Under the pieces are notes generated by a model. It was not told the origin of the DNA. It saw only the letters and a list, made by a program, of their open reading frames with translations, and did no database searches. The translations under genes and the position numbers were made by a program. A stretch of DNA of 64,000 bases, taken from contig JAJQRF010000008.1 in the NCBI GenBank assembly GCA_021228405.1, positions 145,027 to 209,026 on the forward strand, given 5' to 3'. The stretch is from Pyrinomonadaceae bacterium (GTDB lineage Bacteria > Acidobacteriota > Blastocatellia > Pyrinomonadales > Pyrinomonadaceae). Positions 34,984-42,293 of this stretch are shown here, one piece after another. How positions within the stretch are numbered: position 1 is the first letter of the stretch; every line of letters begins with the position of its first letter.

Positions 34984-37041
34984 TTACGGGCATTGAAGAG
35001 TTGCCTGTAATGCTTCCATTCGACGGCTTTGCCCGGTCGTTCCGGCAGTTGCCCCGTCAGACACCCACGGCAGCCATCCGAGATAAGCGACGTGCGCCCT
35101 GTAGTTGACGTGACAATTTGCGGGAGCATTAAGCAGTTTGACCTCCAGGGCTTCCATCTGCTGACCTAACAACCAGCTCGACGAACCCGCCGTTGCACCG
35201 TTTGAAACCCACGAATGCCATCCTTGATTGGACATATGCGCACGATAGGTGACACCGACTCCGGGAAGATTGCTGATATACATCTGCGTTGCACGCATCG
35301 GGCGGCTTTGTCCCGTCGTTCCGGCAGTTGCACCATTGGCGACCCACGGGAGCCAGGTATTGAAGATTCCGACTTTGACCCGGGCGCGGTAGTTGATGTT
35401 TCCGCACGCACCGACACCGACCATACACCACGATTTCGCAACCGCGTCGATTTCAGGCTGTCCGTATAAAGCGGTCGCGGCACTGATGGTCGCATTTCTC
35501 GCACCGAGGAAGGTCGTGCTCGAAGTCATAAAATTGGTCAAAGCGTAATACCAGATCGCCGCGGCACGGTCGGCACCGATTCCCGTCATCGAACCGCCGA
35601 GGTGATGCGTTCCGCCCTGCGAAAGCAGATAGAACTCTTTATTGGCGATACCCGACGAATAGTGCACGTCCATTCCGTTGTAATATTCCGAGAAATGATC
35701 GACCGAACTGCCGTCGCCGTGCGGATTATCCATATATCGGAGCGCGTCGCCGGTTCCGTTGCCGGGCGTGTAGATTTCTTCGCCAACCTTCCAGTTATTT
35801 CCGCTTGCGCCTTTTGCATAACGTTCGACCATATTTCCGAAAATGTCCGAAACCGCTTCATTCAAACCGCCCGACTGACCGCTGTAGATAAGTCCTGCGG
35901 AAAACTGCGTGACACCGTGCGTCAATTCGTGTCCGACCACATCGAGCGAAACGAGCGGCGAGAAAGTGACACCGTTTCCGTCGCCGTAGGTCATCGAGTT
36001 GCCATTCCAGAAAGCGTTGTTGTAGTTCGTTCCGTAATGAACTTTCGACGGTAAAAGATTCGTCGAACCGTTGACGGCTGAAACGCTCAAAGGTCCGCCG
36101 CTTCCGTTGACACCGTTTCTGCCGAAAACATTACCGTAATATTCGAGAGTTTTTTCCGCGCCCCAGTGTGCATCGACGGCGGCTCTCTGCACCGGAGCAT
36201 TCCACACGCTGTCAGGGTCAGTGAAACGAACGGAAGTGCTTCCGTTAAATGTTCCGATTTTGCGGTTCAGATTTTCCAAATAATAAAGTCCGTTATATCT
36301 GAAAGCCGTAAACGCAACGTTTCCGCTGTAGAGCGACGAACCCGTGTTCGTGACGCTTTGCGTTTGAATGTTGTCATAGCTGAAAACGAATTCGCCGTTT
36401 TCCGCGTCGATAAAGTAAACGGGCATCCGCGGTTCGTCGCCTTCTTTACGCACGTCGATCTGCTCGAATTGGATTTTGTAAGTCAGTTTCGGCGCGGTCT
36501 GACAGCTTTCTTTTGCTTGCAGATCGCTTTTCGGAGCATAGATGACTAATTCGGGCGCAACGTCTTTGGATGGTCCGCAACCTTCACAGCCTTCAAATTC
36601 CATCGCTTTGCGAACGGCTTCGTCTGCCGAAATGCGCGGTTCGACTTCGATCTTGGCTTCATCGACTTCAACCGCGACATCGTTCGTCACGTCGAAAAGT
36701 TCGCCGTTCCTGTCAAGGTGAACGATCGCTTCGCCGCCGAAGACGGGAATGCCGCGATAAAGCTGTTGGACTTTCGTGTGAACCAAGCCGAGTTCGTCAC
36801 GATTCATCGAGAGCACTTCAAATTTAGTCGGCGACGTGCCTTCTCTGTCTTCTTCCTTGCCCATTTCTTCGTCTAAATACTTGAAGCTTGTCGTTTTGAT
36901 TCTTTCATACTCTTCCGAGCCTTTTTCGATTCCCGTAATTTTGATGCTTTGTTTGATCTGCGCCTGTGCCGATAAGGGAAGCATCGTCAAAAATAGTGCC
37001 GAAATTAAAACCACAGTGATTGCCGAAATTAGTTTTTTCAT
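34984..37041 (-). CDS. Secreted M4 thermolysin-like metallopeptidase with ChW repeats
   Basis: 685 residues. After the signal peptide comes an FTP/PepSY-type propeptide (about 35-225), then the M4 catalytic domain with the zinc site HELTH at 371-375 and the third ligand Glu395 in GGLNEAVSDIFG. His in VDHFSEYYNGMDVHYSSG fits the family's transition-state His. Residues about 555-685 carry three ChW-type repeats (GWHSWVSNGATAGS, GWLPWVSDGATAGTTG and the first copy LPWVANGATAGTTG), modules thought to bind surfaces. The propeptide contains CEGC and a further Cys. The expected role is an extracellular endopeptidase released after autoprocessing. It has its own ECF-type promoter and an RNA leader element upstream. 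Confidence 0.93.
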   Translation of the reverse strand: MKKLISAITVVLISALFLTMLPLSAQAQIKQSIKITGIEKGSEEYERIKTTSFKYLDEEMGKEEDREGTSPTKFEVLSMNRDELGLVHTKVQQLYRGIPVFGGEAIVHLDRNGELFDVTNDVAVEVDEAKIEVEPRISADEAVRKAMEFEGCEGCGPSKDVAPELVIYAPKSDLQAKESCQTAPKLTYKIQFEQIDVRKEGDEPRMPVYFIDAENGEFVFSYDNIQTQSVTNTGSSLYSGNVAFTAFRYNGLYYLENLNRKIGTFNGSTSVRFTDPDSVWNAPVQRAAVDAHWGAEKTLEYYGNVFGRNGVNGSGGPLSVSAVNGSTNLLPSKVHYGTNYNNAFWNGNSMTYGDGNGVTFSPLVSLDVVGHELTHGVTQFSAGLIYSGQSGGLNEAVSDIFGNMVERYAKGASGNNWKVGEEIYTPGNGTGDALRYMDNPHGDGSSVDHFSEYYNGMDVHYSSGIANKEFYLLSQGGTHHLGGSMTGIGADRAAAIWYYALTNFMTSSTTFLGARNATISAATALYGQPEIDAVAKSWCMVGVGACGNINYRARVKVGIFNTWLPWVANGATAGTTGQSRPMRATQMYISNLPGVGVTYRAHMSNQGWHSWVSNGATAGSSSWLLGQQMEALEVKLLNAPANCHVNYRAHVAYLGWLPWVSDGATAGTTGQSRRMEALQATLQCP

Positions 37042-37094
37042 TTTTTATCTCCTTAATTTTATTAGTCGGTGCTTTGCCTGATCGAAGATAAAAA

Positions 37095-37169
37095 AACGGT
37101 CGTTAGCTTCAAATCAAACAAAGACGATTTACGTGAAATCCGGTAGTCATTTAGCCGATGCGCCGGATT
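37095..37169 (-). ncRNA. Candidate structured leader RNA, copy E1
   Basis: Read on the minus strand, a 7-bp stem AATCCGG/CCGGATT (37169-37163 with 37143-37137) closes a 19-nt loop containing GCATCGGCTAAATGACT. It is followed by GTAAATCGTCTTTGTTTGATTT, read as two parts, with AAATC/GATTT able to pair. The 17-nt core is identical in copies at 39799-39817 and 42087-42107, while the closing stems differ in sequence but still pair. It starts about 55 nt downstream of the predicted transcription start and ends about 55 nt before the peptidase ATG. Confidence 0.65.
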
Positions 37170-37224
37170 CTTTTTAACTGAAATTTATGGATTTCCAACC
37201 ATTTGTTATGGAATTTTAACCATC

Positions 37225-37260
37225 TGTTATTAATAGACATTTTTTAGAAAAGGTTTCACA
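37225..37260 (-). promoter_or_regulatory. ECF-type promoter, copy 2 (M4 peptidase)
   Basis: GTGAAACCTTTT (minus strand, from 37259) is followed after the usual spacing by TGTCTATTAATA. It matches the CHAT-operon promoter in the -35 part exactly over 12 bases. The predicted transcript has a leader of about 180 nt that contains the E1 RNA element. Confidence 0.75.
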
Positions 37261-37330
37261 AAAAAATTAACGGAACGAAAAAAATTTTCACTCCGTTCTT
37301 TGATTCTCCGAACCGATGAAATAAATAAGC

Positions 37331-37422
37331 AGAAACGCGACTGCGAGGGAGTGTGCCGAACGATTCCGGAGTCCAAATTCCGGATTGGAAATCGAATCAC
37401 ACTCCTTCGCAGTCGCGTTTCT
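37331..37422. repeat. Long palindrome downstream of the C10-like peptidase gene
   Basis: Arms of 25 bases (37331-37355 and 37398-37422; they begin AGAAACGCGACTGCGAGGGA) pair with one G-T. A second smaller dyad (TCCGGA and CCAAATTCCGGATTGG) lies in the 42-base loop. It starts 16 bases past the stop at 37438 and may act as a terminator, but no T run follows and the arms are far too long for that alone. It could be a palindromic mobile element. The rest of 37042-37437 holds the promoter and E1. Confidence 0.75.
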
Positions 37423-37437
37423 TCCTGACTGGCAATA

Positions 37438-39699
37438 TTACGGAACGATCTTCCAGAGCTGGTTATCGCCGCCGTGACAATCCCATTGATAAACGTTTGC
37501 ACCGTTAGCGGTTGAAACTCCCGAAACGTCGAGGCATTTTCCGCTGTGGCGGGCTTTCAGCATATAGTAGCCGTTTCCTTTCGGAATCAGTTCCCAGAGT
37601 TGATTGTTGCCCATCCACCATTCCCATTGATGAACGTTTGCGCCCGTCGCGGTCGAAATGCCCGAAACATCGAGTGCTTTACCGCTGTGGTGCGCGAGAA
37701 TGCGGTAGTAATTTCCGAGTGTTTTAACGGGTTCGAGCCGCCATTTCTGATTATTCCCGCCGTGACAGCTCCACTGATGCACGTTTGCGCCGTCACCGCC
37801 CGATCCGCCGTTTACGTCCAGACATTTATTGCTGTGTTTGGCGATCAGTTGTTTCGTTTCCGTCGCCCAGTTCGGGTAGATTTGCCCGACGAACCACGTA
37901 TGCGCCGCCACCCATTGATTCGAGCTTCCGCCCCAACCCATATTAACGTAAAACTGGCGGTCGTAATCGGTCGCTTGCCAGAATCCGAGATTGATCTTAC
38001 GCGAACGTTCCTGATAACCGTAAGCCAGCGGATAATGCGAAAGGAAACCCGTTCCGATGATCGCCGGAACGTCCCGGTTGACGATCGAATCGCGTGCCTG
38101 ATCTCTCAGCCACGGCAAGCCGAAACCGAAAATGTTGTAATTCGTCGAAAGCGTCGTGTAAGTTCTGCCCGACAAATAATAAGACGCTTTCCACATCGTC
38201 GAAGGCAGAGTCGCGCCGCTTCCGAACGCGCAGAAGGTTCCGATATGATTGCGGATTTCCCACATCATATTATTAACGCCCGCATCCTGATAAAGCGGTG
38301 CGTGAGCGTCGGCTCCGTAACCGCCGTTCTCACGGTATAAACCGGAACGTCCGACCCACGTCGGGTCTTGTTCCCAGGCGCGGTGATCGCCCCAGCCGAA
38401 CAGCATCGCCCACGCCGTCGCACCGCAACCCGAATAACAATTCGACGTGTTGACACCCGTGTGCGCGTTGATCTGGTCATATAATCTCTGGTCGTTGTGA
38501 TGCGCCGCCCACGACGTATACCACGGTCCCCAGGGTCCCGTGCCGAAACCATACCATTTGAGATTTTCGCTCTGTTCAGTCTGGTCGAAGGGAGTTTTCA
38601 GAATCTTGTTTTTCACGACACCCGTATTCGTGCCGATCAATTCGCGGTATCTTTCGGGCAAAACGGTAAATTTGATAGTGTCGGTTTCGCCGCCGTAAAC
38701 TACGCTGATCTCGACGGGCATTTCCTGATCGGCAGCACGCAAAGCGGTCACTTTGATCGCCGGACTCGTGCCTTCGCGCTGGAGAATTTCCGCTTTGAAC
38801 GCGCCCGTGTCGCCTTTGATGACCTTAATATCGCGGGCATCGTTTGAAAGCGTCGGGAAAATACCGACTTCATCGGCAAAAAATCCTTCGCCGTTTTCCG
38901 CCAAAGCTCTTTCGACCTGCCAATCGGCGGCGGCTTCGCGGCGGATCGCTTCATTGATGACCGCATAAGTTTCGCGGTAGTTTGCCTTGAGTTCTTCCCA
39001 CGATCCCCATTCTTCCAAACCGAATTTTTCCTTCGTGTCGCCGTTCGAGATGATCGTCTGTTCGGGAATGTTATCGTTATCGGCGTTATCGCTGGCGGAA
39101 GTCGTGCTCTGGATCGAAGCCGGTTCAACGGGCTTGTCGAGCCATTCTCTCTGCTGTCCGACGATCTTCAAAGGCAAATCTTTCGTGCTCGCCGCCATTT
39201 TGCCGTATTGATCTTCGACCACATACGACAGATCAGCGAGCTTATAGATTCTGGTCGGGATCAAGCCTTGTCTTTCAACTTCCTGAAGGAGTTGTGCGAC
39301 GGGCGAATTGTTTTTATCCGACCAGTTTGCGATCGGCTGTTCGTGTTCACCGTTTGAAACCGTCACGAATCCGATGGTTTCGCCCGCCGGATTGACGATA
39401 TTAAACTCGTAGAACGCGATGCCGTCAATGTCGGGACGATAAAGTTCGATCACGCGGTCGCTGATGCGCGCATCGCGCCATTTATCGGCGACCGTATCGT
39501 AGCGCATATCCTCGACAAATTGTCCGGCGCGTTTATAGACCTCTCTCGGAAGCTCTCTCAGAGAAACCGAGTATTCCGCCTGAATCCGTGTTTTCTGCGC
39601 GAAAACATTGACGCTCAGACAGAGCAGGGAAATTAAAATTAATAAAAAAGGGGCTTTGTTTCTAACTGCAAATTTTTTGATCTCTTTTCTTTTGGACAT
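37438..39699 (-). CDS. Secreted C10/streptopain-like cysteine peptidase with ricin-type lectin
   Basis: 753 residues. A signal peptide ending VNVFAQ is followed by a long N-terminal region (about 36-375) that may serve as propeptide, with a YVVEDQYGKM segment and an Ig-like stretch near 290-350. The peptidase domain (about 385-610) has the C10-type nucleophile SGCGATAWAMLFG (Cys425; Cys421 is nearby), a candidate His555 in LSHYPLAYGYQ and NMGWGG in place of the NWGWGG of streptopain. A beta-trefoil ricin-B lectin (about 612-753) ends the protein with three QxW repeats (NQKWRLEP, NQLWELIP, NQLWKIVP). It probably cleaves proteins at a glycan-bearing surface. It has its own ECF-type promoter and an E-type leader. 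Confidence 0.85.
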   Translation of the reverse strand: MSKRKEIKKFAVRNKAPFLLILISLLCLSVNVFAQKTRIQAEYSVSLRELPREVYKRAGQFVEDMRYDTVADKWRDARISDRVIELYRPDIDGIAFYEFNIVNPAGETIGFVTVSNGEHEQPIANWSDKNNSPVAQLLQEVERQGLIPTRIYKLADLSYVVEDQYGKMAASTKDLPLKIVGQQREWLDKPVEPASIQSTTSASDNADNDNIPEQTIISNGDTKEKFGLEEWGSWEELKANYRETYAVINEAIRREAAADWQVERALAENGEGFFADEVGIFPTLSNDARDIKVIKGDTGAFKAEILQREGTSPAIKVTALRAADQEMPVEISVVYGGETDTIKFTVLPERYRELIGTNTGVVKNKILKTPFDQTEQSENLKWYGFGTGPWGPWYTSWAAHHNDQRLYDQINAHTGVNTSNCYSGCGATAWAMLFGWGDHRAWEQDPTWVGRSGLYRENGGYGADAHAPLYQDAGVNNMMWEIRNHIGTFCAFGSGATLPSTMWKASYYLSGRTYTTLSTNYNIFGFGLPWLRDQARDSIVNRDVPAIIGTGFLSHYPLAYGYQERSRKINLGFWQATDYDRQFYVNMGWGGSSNQWVAAHTWFVGQIYPNWATETKQLIAKHSNKCLDVNGGSGGDGANVHQWSCHGGNNQKWRLEPVKTLGNYYRILAHHSGKALDVSGISTATGANVHQWEWWMGNNQLWELIPKGNGYYMLKARHSGKCLDVSGVSTANGANVYQWDCHGGDNQLWKIVP

Positions 39700-39748
39700 T
39701 ACCTTTTACTCCTGGTTTTGATTTTTTGCGAAGCCGTTTGCCGGGAAG

Positions 39749-39824
39749 TTTTTTCAAGACGTTTTCAAAACAAACGATTTACCATAGTTTCTCCGTCCTT
39801 AGTCATTTAGCCGATGCGGACAGA
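39749..39824 (-). ncRNA. Candidate structured leader RNA, copy E2
   Basis: The stem TCTGTCC/GGACGGA (39824-39818 with 39798-39792, one wobble) closes a 19-nt loop with the same GCATCGGCTAAATGACT core. GGTAAATCGTTTGTTTTGAA follows. The stem sequence differs completely from E1 and E3 but still forms seven pairs. The 3' part diverges more than between E1 and E3. It ends about 50 nt before the peptidase start at 39699. Confidence 0.65.
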
Positions 39825-39847
39825 TTTGAATGATCGAGCGAATTTAG

Positions 39848-39891
39848 GCAGTGACCGCCGCCGGGTCGTCAGGGTTGGCGGCGGTCACTGC
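39848..39891. repeat. Perfect 15-bp hairpin in the C10 peptidase leader
   Basis: GCAGTGACCGCCGCC (39848-39862) and its exact complement (39877-39891) have a 14-base loop. It lies between the ECF-type promoter and E2, so it should be part of the leader transcript. There is no T run on the minus strand, so it is probably not a terminator. It is unlike the E elements. Confidence 0.7.
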
Positions 39892-39922
39892 AGAACTTTT
39901 GAAATCCTTTTTGTAAACAGCT

Positions 39923-39958
39923 TCATTAATAATTGACGTTTTCAAAAAAAAGTTTCTT
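39923..39958 (-). promoter_or_regulatory. ECF-type promoter, copy 3 (C10-like peptidase)
   Basis: The minus strand reads AAGAAACTTTTTTTTGAAAA then CGTCAATTATTAATG. It differs from copies 1, 2 and 4 in the first two bases of the -35 block (AAGAAAC for GTGAAAC), and it has the CGTC sequence typical of ECF -10 elements. The leader is about 220 nt. Confidence 0.65.
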
Positions 39959-39993
39959 CCTAATTCAATTTTTTTTGCATTTCTTTTGACAAA

Positions 39994-40024
39994 AAAAACT
40001 CCGCACTTGAAATACGGAGTTTTT
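39994..40024 (-). terminator. Intrinsic terminator of the sigma/anti-sigma unit
   Basis: A 10-bp stem (39994-40003 with 40015-40024) is followed by eight T on the minus strand. It would end the transcript of the anti-sigma gene (stop at 40286), so repeat array C would be transcribed as its 3' untranslated region. Confidence 0.8.
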
Positions 40025-40269
40025 CCTGAGGTGAATTGTTTATTTCTTTGACCTGATCGGATGTTTATTAAAATATTTCGAGCATTTCTTTAATTGAATT
40101 GAGCATTTCTCAAAGTATAAAGACCATTTCTTAAAATATAATGATTATTTCCCGATTTGAAATGTCTATCGCTCAATGTCAAAAGCCCGTTGCTTCACCT
40201 GAAAGGTTTATTGATTCCTGTTTGAACACGATTACTTGAAGAAACATCCGCATCTCTTTATCGAGAAAA
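40018..40269. repeat. Array C: 12 highly degenerate units of exactly 21 bp
   Basis: Units start at 40018, 40039, 40060, 40081, 40102, 40123, 40144, 40165, 40186, 40207, 40228 and 40249, each 21 bp with no indel. The approximate consensus is AGCATTTCTTNAATTGAAATG. The best-conserved columns are 4-9 (ATTTCT) and 15-18; the central units 40081-40164 are clearest and the outer ones are barely recognisable. It begins 16 bases past the anti-sigma stop and reaches into its terminator. Confidence 0.7.
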
Positions 40270-40285
40270 CTCAAAAATCACGTGA

Positions 40286-41269
40286 TTAATTGATCTTAAA
40301 GTCGCTGTAACTGCTTAACTCGTTTGCCTGATTCTTTTCGTCTATCCCGACAAGCGAAGTTTTGTAAGTTTTATTCTTCTCGAAAACTTTTCCTTTCAAA
40401 GTCGGCAAGGTGATGGTTTCGCCGCTCTTTTTCGACGATAATCCTTTGCCCAGACTTTGCCTGACGACGAGTTTGTTTTCCGAATCGTAGATTCTCATCT
40501 CGTAATCCTGATAAGCCTTGTCGATTCCGGGCATCGCCAGTTTCAGCGTCAGATCGTCCCGGGCATTTTCGAGATCGATAGTTTTTACGGCTCCGCGAAA
40601 TGCCATTAAAAAGACAACCTTACGGTTTCTTACCGCTTCGCCGTCGTTCACAGGTCGCTTATCGGCGTTGACGGCTTTATTTGTTTCGGCAGTTTTATTT
40701 GTCTTCACGTTCGCATTTCGCGAATCGTTTGCCGAAACGTCTTTCGGCTCTTCGTTCGTTTCGGTAACGGCATTCGTTTCCTGAATCGGCGGATTTTTGA
40801 CCGGGTTCACATTTACCGAATCGTTCGCGGGTTCGACATTTTTCGCGATTTCGGGCACAGAACCGTTATTGTAATATTTCAAAAACAAGCCGAAACAGCC
40901 GACCAAAAGAACGGCAGCGGCAATCTGCGGCACACCGAAAAAGCCCCGGATATTGCCGAAAAATTCTTTAAAAAAATTTCCGCTTCCCGAGCGGGCAAAC
41001 GTTTCGTTGCTGATCTGAAGCGAAGATTTTGCCAGTGCGATGTCTTCTAAATTGTTAAGCAGAAAATGCTTTTCAAATTGATTCAATTCGTCGGCGGTTA
41101 AGTTTTTTGCCAGATAATCATCTATCAGATCGGCGCGGGCGATCTCCAACAGTTCAGCATCTTCGTCACTGCCGAACCATTCGATCTCAAAGGATTCAGT
41201 CTGCTCTTCACTCAAAACTCCAAGCCAATAAGACCTCATCCACTGCTCTTTTTCATCAAACGCGTTCAT
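40286..41269 (-). CDS. Membrane anti-sigma factor
   Basis: 327 residues. The N-terminal cytoplasmic domain (1-105) is acidic and helical with WLGVLSEEQTESFEIEWF, ARADLIDDYLAKNLTADE and FEKHFLLNN, a layout I associate with Acidobacterial anti-sigma proteins without a zinc finger. One transmembrane helix (about 115-132, VPQIAAAVLLVGCFGLFLKY) leads to an Asn/Glu/Thr-rich linker and an exported C-terminal beta domain (about 205-327). It lies 67 bp downstream of the sigma gene. An ECF-type promoter in that gap suggests that the sigma factor activates its own inhibitor, a usual negative loop. Confidence 0.75.
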   Translation of the reverse strand: MNAFDEKEQWMRSYWLGVLSEEQTESFEIEWFGSDEDAELLEIARADLIDDYLAKNLTADELNQFEKHFLLNNLEDIALAKSSLQISNETFARSGSGNFFKEFFGNIRGFFGVPQIAAAVLLVGCFGLFLKYYNNGSVPEIAKNVEPANDSVNVNPVKNPPIQETNAVTETNEEPKDVSANDSRNANVKTNKTAETNKAVNADKRPVNDGEAVRNRKVVFLMAFRGAVKTIDLENARDDLTLKLAMPGIDKAYQDYEMRIYDSENKLVVRQSLGKGLSSKKSGETITLPTLKGKVFEKNKTYKTSLVGIDEKNQANELSSYSDFKIN

Positions 41270-41295
41270 CTAAAAACCTTCAGAGAGAATTTCTC

Positions 41296-41330
41296 TACTT
41301 ATAATTGATAATTTTCAAAAAAAGTTTCAC
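41296..41330 (-). promoter_or_regulatory. ECF-type promoter, copy 4 (anti-sigma gene)
   Basis: GTGAAACTTTTTTTTGAAAA then TTATCAATTATAAG on the minus strand, in the 67-bp gap between sigma and anti-sigma genes. It is the best match to copy 1 over the whole length. The leader is about 20-25 nt. Confidence 0.75.
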
Positions 41331-41336
41331 ATTTTT

Positions 41337-41972
41337 TTAATTCATAACGATCGCCAGTTTTTTCTTCGCACATTCGACCAATTTTTTCCTCGTTCGATTG
41401 ATCGTAATCTTCAAAGCGTTCTGCGATTTTCCCAAACTCGCGGCAAGCTCTTCGTGAAGTTTCTTTTTATCCTTGCCGATTGCCGCATTGTATTCATCCA
41501 GAACTTTTAACTCCTGCGTCTTAAGATTTTGACGGCATTGCCGCAACGCATTCAAACCGAGTTCGGTGCGCAATTTCTGCTCGGCTTTTTCGATTGCCTT
41601 AACCGGATCGTAGGCAGGTTCGTCCGAAACGTTCAGATCGTCGAGCCCGAGTATTCTGCGGCGGTTTTGTCTTTGCTGTTCGAGCAGAACATATCTGGCG
41701 GTCTGATGAAAATACGGGTAAGGATTGGTGCGGTCGAGTACAAAGTTTTCTTCGGAAATTTTGCGGGCGATGCGGTTAAAAACCTCGTCGGCTTGTTCTT
41801 CGGGGATCAGCGATTGGCTGGCGCGAAACTGGCGGACGAGCCTTTTCCTGATGTCTTCGTAGATCAAAGACGCTCTTTCCCGGTCATCGTCGAAACTCGA
41901 CAATAATTCGGCAAAAGCCTCGGCAGTTAAAGTCCAATCCTTCTTAAACTGTTTTTTAGTTGGAGCAATCAT
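41337..41972 (-). CDS. ECF-like RNA polymerase sigma factor
   Basis: 211 residues with sigma-70 region 2-like sequence (about 50-110: RASLIYEDIRKRLVRQFRA, YFHQTARYVLLEQQRQNRRR) and region 4 (about 150-205: LKTQELKVLDEYNAAIG, LAASLGKSQNALKITINRTRKKL). The helix-turn-helix and the size fit an ECF factor, but region 2 is divergent. The membrane anti-sigma gene follows. It is the best candidate for the factor that reads the four shared promoters in 34.7-41.3 kb. Confidence 0.8.
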   Translation of the reverse strand: MIAPTKKQFKKDWTLTAEAFAELLSSFDDDRERASLIYEDIRKRLVRQFRASQSLIPEEQADEVFNRIARKISEENFVLDRTNPYPYFHQTARYVLLEQQRQNRRRILGLDDLNVSDEPAYDPVKAIEKAEQKLRTELGLNALRQCRQNLKTQELKVLDEYNAAIGKDKKKLHEELAASLGKSQNALKITINRTRKKLVECAKKKLAIVMN

Positions 41973-42079
41973 CCGATGATTTTAAAAACAGGTCTCTATT
42001 TTCGATAAACTGTTAATTTGGGGTAACTACTATTAGAAGAAAAAAGATAATAAACTACTTTAAACTCAAAGTAAATTGA

Positions 42080-42142
42080 TAGCCTGACGCATCGGCTAAA
42101 TGACTGCCAGGCTACCGGTAAATCGTCTTCGTCTGATTTGCA
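42080..42142 (+). ncRNA. Candidate structured leader RNA, copy E3
   Basis: A TAGCCTG/CAGGCTA stem of seven pairs (42080-42086 with 42108-42114) closes a 21-nt loop with GCATCGGCTAAATGACT. GGTAAATCGTCTTCGTCTGA follows, with AAATC/GATTT able to pair, as in E1. It is on the plus strand, in the direction of the exported-protein gene at 42294, about 150 nt upstream. The remainder of 41973-42293 is AT-rich; I see no copy of the GTGAAAC promoter there. Confidence 0.65.
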
Positions 42143-42293
42143 GATAAGAACGTCCTTCATTTTATATCTAAATTGATTTTAAATCCACAAGCGTTAAATC
42201 TGCTTTTCTTAATTACCGTCAATTCCCGTCTTTTGATTGACTTTTTACCCGATCGGGTGCAAACTCACAAAGTCGATCCCGTCATAAAAATCT

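Noticed and set aside
37095..37169. c-di-GMP-I (GEMM) riboswitch
   Set aside because: The GCUAAA-like and ACCGG stretches are superficially similar, but the conserved GGCAAACC and GACGCAAAGCC segments are missing in all three copies.
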